This document shows positions 1 through 11,554 of a stretch of 64,000 bases of DNA, one piece after another. Position numbers and translations under genes: made by a program. The notes beneath the pieces are model-generated. The model did not search any database and was not told the DNA's origin. It saw nothing but the letters and a program-made list of their open reading frames with translations. How positions within the stretch are numbered: position 1 is the stretch's first letter; each line of letters starts with the position of its first letter. The stretch spans positions 248,001 through 312,000 of the forward strand of contig NZ_JAELVR010000002.1 of the NCBI RefSeq assembly GCF_016428585.1, in the 5' to 3' direction. This stretch comes from Sedimentitalea arenosa (GTDB lineage: Bacteria > Pseudomonadota > Alphaproteobacteria > Rhodobacterales > Rhodobacteraceae).

Positions 1-607
1 CCCTCATGTCGGCGCGGGGATGCTCCTCGTGACCGGGATAGATCCCGGCCGACAGGTGACGCAGATACACGCAGAGCAACCGGGCGATCCGAGGCGCTTC
101 GTCCGGGCGTTCCTGCGCAAGCGCCTCCAGCCGGTCGATGGCCGTGACCCGTCGCACGATATCGTCTTCGATGAACCCCAGTTCCTCGGCATCGCCCAAC
201 TTCTTCTTGCGCCGGATCTCGCGCCGCGCATGCAGGTCGTCGGCAGCCGCCTTCAGCTTGTCGTTGAACAGCGCCTGCTCCGCCACGTCGGCCTGTTTCT
301 GCGCCACCAGCGTGCGCCAGATCAGGAACGGCACGCCCAGCACCGCCGCAAGCACCAGCCCCGCGTTGCGCAGCGCCGTCGCGTCCGGATCGTCGCTCAT
401 CGATGCGGCGAAGAATTCGACCACGACCACCACCAGCAACACCGTGACGGCGACCCCGAAGAGGATCGACACCAGGGGACCGAGCCAGGACACACGACGC
501 AACTCGCCCGGCGACCGCAGCCCCAGCCAGTCCATCAGATCGGATCTGTTTCGCTTCAAGACATGCGCCCCCGTGTCGTCCTCCGACGGCCCGAGAATGA
601 CGCCCAT
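1..607 (-). CDS. Membrane protein, N-terminal part (runs off the window)
   Basis: The reading frame is open from an ATG at 607 down to base 1 with no stop, so about 202 residues are visible and the C-terminus lies outside. Residues about 39-66 and 80-95 form two hydrophobic membrane segments. They are followed by a charged helical stretch containing RREIRRKKK and then a segment reading IDRLEALAQERPD...IARLLCVYLRH. This layout (two membrane helices, a helical linker, then 'VYLR') resembles the N-termini of Rhodobacteraceae pentapeptide-repeat membrane proteins, but the repeats themselves would be off the window, so the family is inferred. An ATG at 535 is an alternative start. It is divergent from yajC. 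Confidence 0.7.
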   Translation of the reverse strand, partial: MGVILGPSEDDTGAHVLKRNRSDLMDWLGLRSPGELRRVSWLGPLVSILFGVAVTVLLVVVVVEFFAASMSDDPDATALRNAGLVLAAVLGVPFLIWRTLVAQKQADVAEQALFNDKLKAAADDLHARREIRRKKKLGDAEELGFIEDDIVRRVTAIDRLEALAQERPDEAPRIARLLCVYLRHLSAGIYPGHEEHPRADMR

Positions 608-677
608 TCGCGGTGCTGCCAAGACCCGCACCCGGCTCCGGAGCCACCGCATGGAGCTGCAAGTGCGTATGTACGCG

Positions 678-707
678 GTATGCACGCAATATGCATGCTC
701 TGCATAC
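678..707. promoter_or_regulatory. Inverted repeat upstream of yajC
   Basis: The heptamer GTATGCA (678-684) recurs inverted as TGCATAC (701-707), with a palindromic ATGCAT (691-696) between them. The site lies in the 200-base divergent region between the partial membrane gene and yajC. It could be an operator or a small hairpin. No regulator is assigned. Confidence 0.25.
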
Positions 708-809
708 GCGGTTTTGCTGCTCGCGCCGCCTTGCAAAGCCCCCGCTCTGCGCATAGGTTCCGCCAAAATCGCGGGCCGGGGTCCGCCAGTCAACCAAAAG
801 GAACATCTC

Positions 810-1094
810 ATGGATGGTGGCGCTTTCGCCCAGTTTCTCCCGCTGATCCTGATCTTCGCGATCATGTATTTCCTGCTGATCCGTCCGCAGCAGAAAAAGC
901 TCAAGGAGCATCAGGCGATGGTCGCGGCGCTGCGCCGCGGTGACCAGGTGGTGACGCAAGGCGGACTGATCGGCAAGGTCGTGAAGGTCAAGGACGACAA
1001 CGAGGTCGAGGTCGAACTGGCCGAAGGCGTCAAGGTGCGGGTGGTCAAGTCGACCATCGCGAACGTCATGAGCAAGACCGAACCGGCGAATTAA
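810..1094 (+). CDS. yajC: Sec translocon accessory protein YajC
   Basis: This 94-residue inner-membrane protein associates with SecDF and YidC at the SecYEG channel. One N-terminal membrane helix (QFLPLILIFAIMYFLLI) is followed directly by the family hallmark RPQQKK. A cytoplasmic domain with RRGDQVVTQGGLIGKV follows, typical of YajC, and the length is normal. The ATG at 810 was chosen because it is preceded by AAAGGA at a normal distance and starts just before the membrane helix; in-frame starts further upstream would add non-homologous sequence. secD follows after 33 bases and secF after that, the usual yajC-secD-secF operon. Confidence 0.96.
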   Translation: MDGGAFAQFLPLILIFAIMYFLLIRPQQKKLKEHQAMVAALRRGDQVVTQGGLIGKVVKVKDDNEVEVELAEGVKVRVVKSTIANVMSKTEPAN

Positions 1095-1127
1095 CTCTGC
1101 CTTTCAAGCCGTTCGAAAGGCAGGAAA

Positions 1128-2789
1128 ATGCTGCAAATCGACCCCTGGAAACGCGTTCTGATCTGGCTGACCTGCGCGGCCGGTGTCTGGTTGGCGCTGC
1201 CCAACGCGTTCTACACGCAGGTGGAGCGGCACAACGATGCCGCCGCCGCCATCGAGATGTCCGGCGCGACACCGGAACTGGAACAGCAGCTCTCCGGATG
1301 GCCCGAGTGGATGCCGTCGGCGCTGGTCAACCTTGGTCTCGATCTGCGCGGCGGCGCGCATCTTCTGGCCGAGGTGCAAGTCGCGGACGTCTATGCCAGC
1401 CGGATGCAGGCGATGTGGCCCGAAATCCGCGACGCGCTGCGCCCCGAACGTGCGACCGTTGGAACGATCCGTCTGCAACCCTCTGATCCGCAAGAGATTC
1501 GTGTCAAGATCAGCCAGCCCGAAGGCATGCAGCGCGCGCTCGAAGTGGTGCGTGAACTGGCCCGCCCGATCCAGACCCTGACCGGAGTCGGTGGCACAGA
1601 TATCGACGTGCGCGGCGAGGGTGACACCCTGATCGTGACCCTGTCGGAAGCCGAGAAGCTCGCCAGCGACGACCGTACGGTACGCCAGTCACTCGAGATC
1701 ATCCGCCGCCGCATCGACGAGGTCGGCACCCGCGAGCCGACGATACAGCGGCAGGGCACCGACCGCATCCTGATCCAGGTGCCCGGCATCGGCAGCGCCA
1801 CCGAGCTGAAGGAAATCATCGGCACCACCGCGCAACTGACCTTCAACCCCGTGGTTTCGCGGGGCAGCGATCCGGAGGCGAACCCGGGCGTCGGCAACAA
1901 GATCGTGCCCGCGCTCGACGAGCAGGGCGTTTACTACACGCTTGAAGCCGCTCCGGTGGTGACCGGCGAGGAACTGGTCGATGCGCAACCCGCTTATGAC
2001 CAGAACGGTCGCCCGGCAGTGAATTTCCGCTTCAACACGTCGGGCGCGCGCAAGTTCGGCGACTACACGGCCGAGAACATCGGCAGCCCCTTTGCCATTG
2101 TTCTGGACGACGAGGTGATCAGCGCGCCGGTGATCCAGAGCCACATTCCGGGCGGCTCGGGTATCATCACCGGCAATTTCACCGTCGAGGAGAGCACCAA
2201 TCTCGCGGTGCTGCTGCGGGCAGGGGCCTTGCCCGCTGGGCTCGAATTCCTCGAAGAGCGCACCATCGGTCCCGAACTGGGCCAGGACAGCATCGATGCC
2301 GGCAAGGTCGCAACCGTGATCGCCTTTGCCGGTGTGCTGGTCTTCATGGCGCTGAGCTATGGCCTGTTCGGACTTTTTGCCAATGTCGCTCTGATCCTGA
2401 ACATCGCGCTGATTTTCGGTCTCCTGTCCCTGATCGGGGCAACGCTGACCTTGCCGGGCATCGCCGGGATCGTGCTGACTGTCGGTATGGCGGTTGACGC
2501 AAACGTGCTGGTCTTTGAGCGGATCCGCGAAGAACTGAAGACGTCGCGCGGTCCGGCGCGGGCCATCGAACTGGGCTATGAAAAGGCGCTCAGCGCGATC
2601 CTGGACGCCAACATCACCACCTTCATTACGGCGGTGATCCTGTTCGCGATGGGCTCGGGTCCGGTGCGCGGCTTTGCCATCACGCTGGGGCTGGGCATCC
2701 TGACCTCGGTCTTCACCGCGATCTTCGTGACCCGCCTGATGATTGTCATGTGGTTCGAACGTCGCCGTCCGAAAACGATCGAGGTGTGA
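1128..2789 (+). CDS. secD: Protein translocase subunit SecD
   Basis: SecD (553 residues) works with SecF in the inner membrane, using the proton gradient to pull secreted proteins through on the periplasmic side. An N-terminal membrane helix is followed by the periplasmic P1 domain with LDLRGGAHLL, and the C-terminal half carries the five RND-type membrane helices, including GMAVDANVLVFERIREEL. The length is normal for an alphaproteobacterial SecD. AGGAAA lies just before the ATG. The stop is separated from the secF start by one base, so the two are translationally linked. Confidence 0.97.
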   Translation: MLQIDPWKRVLIWLTCAAGVWLALPNAFYTQVERHNDAAAAIEMSGATPELEQQLSGWPEWMPSALVNLGLDLRGGAHLLAEVQVADVYASRMQAMWPEIRDALRPERATVGTIRLQPSDPQEIRVKISQPEGMQRALEVVRELARPIQTLTGVGGTDIDVRGEGDTLIVTLSEAEKLASDDRTVRQSLEIIRRRIDEVGTREPTIQRQGTDRILIQVPGIGSATELKEIIGTTAQLTFNPVVSRGSDPEANPGVGNKIVPALDEQGVYYTLEAAPVVTGEELVDAQPAYDQNGRPAVNFRFNTSGARKFGDYTAENIGSPFAIVLDDEVISAPVIQSHIPGGSGIITGNFTVEESTNLAVLLRAGALPAGLEFLEERTIGPELGQDSIDAGKVATVIAFAGVLVFMALSYGLFGLFANVALILNIALIFGLLSLIGATLTLPGIAGIVLTVGMAVDANVLVFERIREELKTSRGPARAIELGYEKALSAILDANITTFITAVILFAMGSGPVRGFAITLGLGILTSVFTAIFVTRLMIVMWFERRRPKTIEV

Positions 2790-2790
2790 C

Positions 2791-3759
2791 ATGAGACTGA
2801 AACTGGTTCCCCAGGAGACCTCATTCGACTTCTTCAAGCACTGGCGCATCTGGCTGGGCATCTCGGCGCTGATGGTGGTGGTGGCCTTCACGTCCTTCCT
2901 GATTCAAGGCCTGAACTACGGCATCGATTTTCGCGGCGGCACGACGATCCGTACCGAAAGCACGATGCCGGTCGAGGTCGCCGAGTATCGCACCGTCCTG
3001 TCCGAACTGGGCCTCGGCGATGTGATCATCAGCGAAGTTTTTGACCCGACATTCGACGAGGACCAGCACGTCGCCATGGTTCGCATCCAGGCCCAGGACG
3101 ACGCGGAATCCGTGACGCCCGAAACAATTGCTGCCGTCGAGGAGGCGCTCAAGATCGCGGCGCCCGACATCCAGTTCCTTTCAGTGGAGTCCGTCGGCCC
3201 GAAGGTGTCGGGCGAGTTGATCCAGACGGCCATCATCGCCGTCTCTCTCGCGATCGGCGCGGTCCTGATCTATATCTGGCTCAGGTTCGAGTGGCAATTC
3301 GCGCTCGGCGCGGTGGCCGCGCTGGTGCACGATGTGATCCTGACCATCGGCATCTTTTCGGAGCTGCAGATCAAGTTCGACCTCGCCATCATCGCGGCGC
3401 TTCTGACCATTGTCGGCTATTCGCTGAACGACACCGTCGTCGTGTTCGACCGGGTACGCGAGAACCTGCGGAAATACAAGAAGAAACCCTTGGCCGAAGT
3501 GCTGAACATCTCGATCAACGAGACCTTGTCGCGCACGATCATGACCTCGGTCACGACGCTGTTGGCGCTGATCTCGCTGTTCGTTCTCGGCGGCGACGTG
3601 ATCCGAGGGTTCGTCTTCGCGATGATCTGGGGCGTGATCGTCGGCACCTATTCCTCGGTTTTCGTGGCCTCGACCATCCTGCTGTATCTCGGCGTGAAAC
3701 GCGATTGGTCCAAGCCCGACAACACCACCGGAAACCAGTTCGCCAACATAGATGCCTGA
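2791..3759 (+). CDS. secF: Protein translocase subunit SecF
   Basis: SecF (322 residues) is the partner of SecD in the Sec auxiliary complex. An N-terminal membrane helix is followed by GIDFRGGT, a periplasmic domain, and five C-terminal membrane helices with the family motif YSLNDTVVVFDRVREN. The ATG at 2791 sits immediately after the secD stop, with GAGGTG inside the secD end acting as ribosome binding site; longer in-frame starts overlap secD and add unrelated sequence. The 3' end overlaps the TauE-family gene by eight bases, so the operon probably continues. Confidence 0.97.
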   Translation: MRLKLVPQETSFDFFKHWRIWLGISALMVVVAFTSFLIQGLNYGIDFRGGTTIRTESTMPVEVAEYRTVLSELGLGDVIISEVFDPTFDEDQHVAMVRIQAQDDAESVTPETIAAVEEALKIAAPDIQFLSVESVGPKVSGELIQTAIIAVSLAIGAVLIYIWLRFEWQFALGAVAALVHDVILTIGIFSELQIKFDLAIIAALLTIVGYSLNDTVVVFDRVRENLRKYKKKPLAEVLNISINETLSRTIMTSVTTLLALISLFVLGGDVIRGFVFAMIWGVIVGTYSSVFVASTILLYLGVKRDWSKPDNTTGNQFANIDA

Positions 3760-4504
3760 CACGCTGGCCCAAGTCCTGGCATTGCCGGGGCTGGGCTGGT
3801 TGATCGCAGCGGCCTTCCTCGCGGGAACGGTGCGGGGGTTCTCGGGCTTCGGAACCGCGATGGTCTACCTGCCGGTTGCAGCGCAGGTGATCTCTCCGCT
3901 TTGGGCCATCGTGACGCTGGTGGTCATGGATGTGTTCGGACCTTTGCCCATCGTCCGGCGCGCGGCGCGGGACGCCAATCGCGGCGACCTCGCGCGCCTG
4001 CTCGTGGCGACTCTCTGCCTGCTGCCGCTCGGACTTGCGACACTTGCCGCGGTCTCTCCTGACATCTACCGCTATGCGCTCTCGACGGTCTCTCTGACGC
4101 TTGTGGCCTGCCTCGCGCTGGGGCTGCGGTATCAGGGTGCGCTGCGCCCACCGATGGTCTACGCAATCGGATGCGCGGCCGGGTTCCTTGGCGGACTCGT
4201 CGGCGTTCCGGGGCCGCCGGTCATCCTGTTCTACATGGCCAGCACGCTGCCGGTGCAGGTGGTGCGGGCCAATGTACTTCTCTACCTTTTCCTGTTCGAT
4301 TTCCTGCTGCTCATGGTGATCGGCTTGCGCGGCGAACTGTCGCTCTCGCCGATCGTACTGGGACTGATCCTGGCGGTGCCGAACGTGCTGGGTAACCTGC
4401 TTGGTGCGCGGCTGTTCGATCCGGCCAGGGCCGGGCTGTATCGCGCCGTCGCATATGCTATTGTCGCGGCATCGGCCCTTGCCGGGCTGCCGCCGTGGGA
4501 TTGA
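3752..4504 (+). CDS. TauE/SafE-family membrane exporter
   Basis: This 250-residue integral membrane protein has about seven or eight hydrophobic segments. It shows the TauE/SafE repeat signature: an N-terminal half with GTVRGFSGFGTAMVYLP and a C-terminal half with GFLGGLVGVPGPPVILFYM. The family moves sulfite, sulfoacetate or other organic anions across the inner membrane. The substrate cannot be read from sequence. It overlaps secF by eight bases and is followed 13 bases later by a Mth938-like gene, so it is probably part of the sec transcript, although it has no known function in secretion. Confidence 0.85.
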   Translation: MPDTLAQVLALPGLGWLIAAAFLAGTVRGFSGFGTAMVYLPVAAQVISPLWAIVTLVVMDVFGPLPIVRRAARDANRGDLARLLVATLCLLPLGLATLAAVSPDIYRYALSTVSLTLVACLALGLRYQGALRPPMVYAIGCAAGFLGGLVGVPGPPVILFYMASTLPVQVVRANVLLYLFLFDFLLLMVIGLRGELSLSPIVLGLILAVPNVLGNLLGARLFDPARAGLYRAVAYAIVAASALAGLPPWD

Positions 4505-4517
4505 ACAAGGAGCGATC

Positions 4518-4871
4518 ATGCGCCTGAACGAAGTCACCTATACCGACGCAAACCCGGTCGAGGGCTATGGACCGGGATTCTTCCGCATCGGCGGGACCGT
4601 TCATGAGGGGGCGCTGATCACCGGTCCGAATGGAACCGGCCCTTGGGACGGTGTCACCGACGCGGCGCCGTTGATGGCGCTGGCGGGGCAGGTCGACGTG
4701 ATTTTCGTCGGGACCGGGGCGGAGATCGCGCACATTCCCAGCAGCCTGCGCGGTGCGCTCGAGAACGCGGGCGTCGGGGTCGAGGTGATGAATTCGCCCT
4801 CGGCTTGCCGCACCTACAACGTGCTCCTCTCCGAGGGACGGCGGGTCGCGCTCGCATTGCTGCCGGTTTGA
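4518..4871 (+). CDS. Mth938-like domain protein (DUF498 family)
   Basis: This small soluble protein (117 residues) has the Mth938/DUF498 fold pattern: an N-terminal beta segment, VDVIFVGTG in the middle, then [19 protein letters not shown] near the C-terminus. Related proteins are often encoded next to secDF or respiratory assembly genes in alphaproteobacteria, and the mitochondrial relative NDUFAF3 helps assemble complex I. A role in assembly here is only an inference from that family. AAGGAG precedes the ATG at 4518; an upstream in-frame start would run back into the TauE gene. Confidence 0.85.
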   Translation: MRLNEVTYTDANPVEGYGPGFFRIGGTVHEGALITGPNGTGPWDGVTDAAPLMALAGQVDVIFVGTGAEIAHIPSSLRGALENAGVGVEVMNSPSACRTYNVLLSEGRRVALALLPV

Positions 4872-4908
4872 TCTTTTTCGCGGTGCCGCAATCGGTTATG
4901 CGCATCGC

Positions 4909-5523
4909 ATGACTCTGACTGTCGCTGACTTGTCGATCGCCCGTGGTGGCGTGCCGGTGCTGCAAAACCTTGGCTTCTCGCTCGAGCCGGGGCAGGCGCT
5001 GGTCGTACGCGGCCCCAACGGCATCGGCAAGACAACGCTGCTGCGCACGCTGGCGGGCCTGCAACCGCCGCTCTCCGGTCATATCGAGGGCGCCGAGGAC
5101 AGGATCGCCTACGCCGGCCATTCCGACGGACTGAAACCAACCCTGACCGTGACCGAGAACCTGTCGTTCTGGGCCAACGTGTTCGGCACCCAGGACATCG
5201 CCCGGGCGCTTGACGCTTTCGCCTTGAACGAACTGTCCGATCGTGCCGCGGGCGCGTTGTCGGCCGGGCAGAAGCGCCGGCTGGGCCTGTCGCGCCTTCT
5301 GGTCACCGGGCGGCCGATCTGGATGCTGGACGAGCCGACCGTCTCGCTCGATGTCTCGGCCGTCGCCATGTTCGCAGACGCGGTACGGGCCCATCTGGCG
5401 CGCGGCGGCTCGGCCCTGATCGCGACCCATATCGACCTTGGTCTTGAGGCCGATGTGCTGGACGTCGGACCGTTTCGTGCCGCCCCGCGGCCGGTCGAGG
5501 ATTTCGACGGAGATTTCCTGTGA
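4909..5523 (+). CDS. ccmA: Haem exporter ATP-binding protein CcmA
   Basis: CcmA is the ATPase of the CcmABCD complex that releases haem-loaded CcmE during cytochrome c maturation. Walker [10 protein letters not shown] is at residues 35-43, the ABC signature LSAGQKRR at 117-124, and Walker B IWMLDEP at 137-143, followed by the H-loop THIDLG. At 204 residues it is a normal small CcmA. It begins the ccmABCDG operon, and its stop overlaps the ccmB start by four bases. Confidence 0.96.
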   Translation: MTLTVADLSIARGGVPVLQNLGFSLEPGQALVVRGPNGIGKTTLLRTLAGLQPPLSGHIEGAEDRIAYAGHSDGLKPTLTVTENLSFWANVFGTQDIARALDAFALNELSDRAAGALSAGQKRRLGLSRLLVTGRPIWMLDEPTVSLDVSAVAMFADAVRAHLARGGSALIATHIDLGLEADVLDVGPFRAAPRPVEDFDGDFL

Positions 5524-6176
5524 TCGCGCTTCTGTCCCGCGACCTGAAACTCGCCTTCCGGGCCGGAGGCGGATTCGGATTGGGCCTTGCCTTCTTCCTG
5601 ATCGTGACCGTTCTCGTGCCCTTCAGTGTCGGACCGCAAAGCTCGCTGCTGGCGGTGATCGCACCGGGAGTGCTTTGGCTCGGGGCGTTGCTCGCCTGCC
5701 TATTGTCTCTAGACCGCCTTCTCGCGCTCGACTGGGAGGACGGCTCGCTCGACCTGCTCGCCACGGCACCGCTGCCGCTGGAGGCTGTCGTCACGATCAA
5801 GGCGCTGGCGCATTGGATCACCACCGGTCTGCCTCTCGTGCTCGCCGCGCCTGTCCTCGGCGTGCTGCTCAACCTGCCGCAGGCGGGGTTCATCTGGCTG
5901 GTCGTGTCGCTCCTTGTCGGCACGCCGGCGCTGTCCGTGATCGGCACTTTCGGGGCGGCGCTGACCGTGGGCCTCAAGCGGGGCGGGCTGTTGCTGTCGC
6001 TTCTGGTCTTGCCGCTTTATGTGCCGACGCTGATCTTCGGTGCCGAAGTCGCCCGGCGGGGCGCCATCGGGATGGAGACGTCAACCCCGCTCCTTATGCT
6101 GGGCGGGATCACCGCCGGTGTCGTCGCTCTTTTGCCCTTCGCCAGCGCAGCGGTGTTGCGCGTCAATTTGCGTTGA
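5520..6176 (+). CDS. ccmB: Haem exporter membrane protein CcmB
   Basis: CcmB (218 residues) is the membrane subunit paired with the CcmA ATPase. Six hydrophobic segments are visible. The N-terminal region carries [20 protein letters not shown] and the central part [18 protein letters not shown], both typical of CcmB. It starts with GTG inside the ccmA end (four-base overlap), which implies translational coupling. ccmC follows after 45 bases. Confidence 0.96.
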   Translation: MIALLSRDLKLAFRAGGGFGLGLAFFLIVTVLVPFSVGPQSSLLAVIAPGVLWLGALLACLLSLDRLLALDWEDGSLDLLATAPLPLEAVVTIKALAHWITTGLPLVLAAPVLGVLLNLPQAGFIWLVVSLLVGTPALSVIGTFGAALTVGLKRGGLLLSLLVLPLYVPTLIFGAEVARRGAIGMETSTPLLMLGGITAGVVALLPFASAAVLRVNLR

Positions 6177-6221
6177 TCTTTGTCAATTGAGAACGCACCC
6201 GACTCGGACTAGATACTGCGC

Positions 6222-6974
6222 ATGACAACCTCAGTGAACCGCAACAGCCTTTGGGCCTACGCCAATCCCAAGAAGTTCCTGCAAACGTCGGAACGAGTTC
6301 TGCCCTTCTTCTGGATCACCTCGGGCCTGTGCCTGGTGGTCGGTCTGATCTGGGGATTCTTCTTTACCCCGGACGATTTCCGCCAGGGATCGACGGTCAA
6401 GATCATCTACCTGCACGTCCCCTCGGCGCTGATGGCGATCAACGCCTGGTTCATGATGCTTGTCGCTTCGTTGATCTGGATCGTGCGGCGCCACCATGTC
6501 AGCGCCCTTGCGGCCCGCGCCGCGGCGCCCGTGGGCGTCGCCATGACCCTAATCGCGCTCGTCACCGGGGCGATCTGGGGACAGCCGATGTGGGGCACCT
6601 GGTGGGCCTGGGATCCGCGCCTGACCTCCTTCCTGATCCTGTTCCTGTTCTATCTCGGCTATATCGCCCTGTGGGAAGCGATCGAGAACCCGGACACCGC
6701 CGCCGACCTCACCTCTGTGCTGTGCCTCGTCGGTTCGGTTTTTGCGATCCTGTCGCGCTATGCGGTGAATTTCTGGAACCAGGGCCTGCATCAGGGAGCC
6801 TCGTTGTCGCTGGACAAGGAAGAGAACGTCGCCGATGTGTTCTGGGTGCCGCTGCTGGTCTGCATTGCGGGGTTCGTCCTGTTGTTCGTCGCTTTGGTTC
6901 TCTACCGCACCGGCACGGAAATTCGCGCACGCCGCATCAAGGCGCTGCTGGCACGGGAAAGGGTAGGGGCATGA
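6222..6974 (+). CDS. ccmC: Haem-handling membrane protein CcmC
   Basis: CcmC (250 residues) presents haem to the chaperone CcmE on the periplasmic side. It carries the tryptophan-rich WWD motif WGTWWAWD at residues 124-131, flanked by six membrane helices, and a conserved periplasmic histidine in IIYLHVPSAL near residue 65. Length is normal. The stop overlaps the ccmD start in ATGA. Confidence 0.97.
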   Translation: MTTSVNRNSLWAYANPKKFLQTSERVLPFFWITSGLCLVVGLIWGFFFTPDDFRQGSTVKIIYLHVPSALMAINAWFMMLVASLIWIVRRHHVSALAARAAAPVGVAMTLIALVTGAIWGQPMWGTWWAWDPRLTSFLILFLFYLGYIALWEAIENPDTAADLTSVLCLVGSVFAILSRYAVNFWNQGLHQGASLSLDKEENVADVFWVPLLVCIAGFVLLFVALVLYRTGTEIRARRIKALLARERVGA

Positions 6975-7129
6975 TGCCGGATCTCGGGAAATACGCCGAT
7001 GCCGTGCTCTCCGCCTATGCCGCCTCTCTGGCGTTGCTCGTTGTGCTTGTCGCGCTGAGCATCTGGCGCGGGCGGCGAGTCCGCGCAGAGATGGCACGCA
7101 TCGAACGGAGACTCTCCTCGGATGGCTAG
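6971..7129 (+). CDS. ccmD: Haem exporter protein CcmD
   Basis: This 52-residue protein has one membrane helix (residues about 12-32) and a basic, arginine-rich cytoplasmic tail, the standard form of CcmD. CcmD stabilises the CcmABC complex and helps release holo-CcmE. The start ATG lies in the ccmC stop (ATGA overlap). A valine or methionine further upstream is not possible because the frame is then inside ccmC. Its own stop overlaps the ccmG start by eight bases, so position and topology both identify it despite weak sequence conservation. Confidence 0.93.
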   Translation: MMPDLGKYADAVLSAYAASLALLVVLVALSIWRGRRVRAEMARIERRLSSDG

Positions 7130-7661
7130 GATTTCTCCGCTCATGGTCGCGCCGCCGCTGGTCTTCGCGGCTTTCGTCGGACTGGCTGCCGTGGGCATGT
7201 TTCGCGATGACCCCGAAGCTTTGCCGTCGGCCCGCGCCGGTGAACAGGCGCCCGCCGTGGTGCTGACCGATTTGGGCGGCAAGCCGATGTTTGACGACGC
7301 AAGCCTTCGTGACGGCGAGGTCAAGCTTGTGAACTACTGGGCCAGTTGGTGCGCGCCCTGCCGCGTCGAACACCCCAACCTCGACCTGCTCCGCGAAGAA
7401 GGGGTCACGATCTACGGTGTCAACTACAAGGATGATCCGGAAAAGGCGATCGGATTCCTCGAGGAACTCGGCAATCCCTATGCGGCGCTGGGTGCCGATC
7501 CCGAAGGCCGGATGGCGCTGGATTGGGGCGTTTACGGTGTGCCGGAAACCTATGTCGTCGACGGGGAGGGTGTGATCCTGCTGCGCGTCGCCGGTCCCGT
7601 GACCCAAAGGGTGATGGACCAGACACTGCGACCCGCCATCGAGGCCGCCCGCGGCGATTGA
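7122..7661 (+). CDS. ccmG: Cytochrome c maturation thiol:disulfide protein CcmG/DsbE
   Basis: This membrane-anchored periplasmic thioredoxin (179 residues) reduces apocytochrome c cysteines before haem ligation. An N-terminal signal anchor (residues about 8-27) is followed by a thioredoxin fold with WCAPC at 76-80 and the later cis-proline segment YGVPETYVVD. These match the DsbE/CcmG subfamily rather than general thioredoxins. It is the last gene of the cluster and is followed by a strong terminator. ccmE, ccmF and ccmH are not in the window, so the second half of the maturation system must lie elsewhere. CcdA, its probable electron donor, is encoded at 51.1 kb. Confidence 0.95.
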   Translation: MARISPLMVAPPLVFAAFVGLAAVGMFRDDPEALPSARAGEQAPAVVLTDLGGKPMFDDASLRDGEVKLVNYWASWCAPCRVEHPNLDLLREEGVTIYGVNYKDDPEKAIGFLEELGNPYAALGADPEGRMALDWGVYGVPETYVVDGEGVILLRVAGPVTQRVMDQTLRPAIEAARGD

Positions 7662-7683
7662 AGCCATATGCCCTGAACGCAAA

Positions 7684-7715
7684 GAAAGGCCCCGCTTTGC
7701 GGGGCCTTTCTTTTC
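7684..7715. terminator. Rho-independent terminator after ccmG
   Basis: A perfect 12-bp GC-rich stem (arms 7684-7695 and 7699-7710, loop TTT) is followed by TTTTC. It lies between the convergent ccmG and VPLPA-CTERM genes. A T-rich stretch also follows it on the other strand, so it probably terminates both. Confidence 0.93.
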
Positions 7716-7732
7716 TCATATGTGTAAAACGG

Positions 7733-8425
7733 TCAGGCGACCTTGCAGCGACGCTTGACTAGGCCCAGACCACCAAGCGCGCCGAGCAGCAGGATGCCTG
7801 CTGCGGGCAGTGGAACGGGAGCGGGGCCGTCGACGAACTTGAACTGGGTTGCCAGGTTCGATGCGACCTGCGTCCCGTTTCCGCCGGCAGCATAGTCAAA
7901 GATGGCGAAACCGCTCAAGGTGAAGTCGGAGCCGAAATCAAAACCGGTGACCGTGTAGCCGTCATAGCCGGAGGTGTTGCCGGCATTCAGATCAGGTAGC
8001 GATTCCCCTCCCAGGGTCAGACCGGACAGCGACAGCGTACCGTTCTTCTGAACGTTGCTGCTGTCGTTCGCGAACCGGCCGCCTACGAGCAGCGTATCGG
8101 CCGCAGACAGGTCGAAATCGCTCGACGAGATCGACGTGCCGCCGAAATCAAGCTCAAGGGTCGTGGTCGCCGCACTATAGGCGATCGAAAAGGCGTACTG
8201 GACGCCATCTTGAATGTCGAATTGACCTTGAGCCACGGGCGCGCCGCCCGGTGCGTTGATGCCGAGTTCGCGGTCGCCGTTCAATTGCGAGTTTCCACCA
8301 CGGATCTCGGCAACGGCGACTTCGGTATAGTCGCTCGACGGCAGAAGGCTGTCGGTCACGGTCGCCGCGACGGCGACAAGCGGGAGGACCGCGAACGCCG
8401 TCGCGGCCAGAGTGGTCTTGAACAT
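7733..8425 (-). CDS. VPLPA-CTERM sorting-domain secreted protein
   Basis: This exported protein of about 230 residues has an N-terminal signal peptide (MFKTTLAATAFAVLPLVAVA). Its beta-rich middle carries many Ser, Thr, Gly and Asp residues and no cysteine. At the end is the sorting signal VPLPAAGILLLGALGGLGL followed by KRR. That tripartite tail (motif, membrane helix, basic residues) is the VPLPA-CTERM signal of Rhodobacterales, recognised by a dedicated exosortase. The passenger domain is not a family I recognise. The ATG at 8425 starts directly at the signal peptide; one at 8446 is also possible. No exosortase gene is in this window, so processing would act in trans. Confidence 0.88.
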   Translation of the reverse strand: MFKTTLAATAFAVLPLVAVAATVTDSLLPSSDYTEVAVAEIRGGNSQLNGDRELGINAPGGAPVAQGQFDIQDGVQYAFSIAYSAATTTLELDFGGTSISSSDFDLSAADTLLVGGRFANDSSNVQKNGTLSLSGLTLGGESLPDLNAGNTSGYDGYTVTGFDFGSDFTLSGFAIFDYAAGGNGTQVASNLATQFKFVDGPAPVPLPAAGILLLGALGGLGLVKRRCKVA

Positions 8426-8480
8426 AGCTGTACCCTTTGATTGCACGGAATATGCGACGCGCGATTAACACGCTATTTGA

Positions 8481-8519
8481 ATCAAACGAAGAGGGTTTGA
8501 TGCGTTACCTTGCGGTAAC
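8481..8519. promoter_or_regulatory. Two inverted repeats upstream of the VPLPA-CTERM gene
   Basis: ATCAAAC (8481-8487) pairs with GTTTGAT (8495-8501). Immediately next to it, GTTACC-TTGC-GGTAAC (8504-8519) is a perfect 6-4-6 inverted repeat. They lie 56-94 bases upstream of the gene start in an AT-richer stretch, so they are candidate operator sites. The regulator is unknown. Confidence 0.35.
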
Positions 8520-8668
8520 TTTCTGAACTTATTGTTTCTTTTGGGAACCAATTGGACGGGCGTGCATCTGTCGCTGTACGTGCGATGGAAATTGGTCAAT
8601 TCAAACCGAGGTGAATTTCTGACGAGGTTCTCAACGGGATTGTCGCATTCCCGTTTTGAAGGAGATGG

Positions 8669-8696
8669 TCCACCGGCGACCTGGGCCGCCGGTGGA
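8669..8696 (-). terminator. Stem-loop just downstream of acnA
   Basis: A perfect 10-bp stem (TCCACCGGCG, 8669-8678, with CGCCGGTGGA, 8687-8696) lies nine bases after the acnA stop. The U-tract on the acnA side is poor, so it may be a weak terminator or an mRNA-end stabiliser. Confidence 0.45.
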
Positions 8697-8704
8697 GAAT
8701 CGTG

Positions 8705-11452
<2,748 letters not shown>

Positions 11453-11554
11453 CTTTGGCCTCCCTCTGAAGAGTCGTGGAAATTGGGAATTCGCTGGCCG
11501 CTGTCTGCATCAGGCGCACTGTGATATCAATAGAGATCGGCGGGGTGCGACGAT

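Noticed and set aside
1689-2891. A 400-codon frame antisense to secD
   Set aside because: Low-complexity composition typical of a GC-rich antisense frame; secD is certain.
8669-8696. Strong terminator for acnA
   Set aside because: The stem is perfect but lacks a U-tract, so it was kept only as a low-confidence feature.
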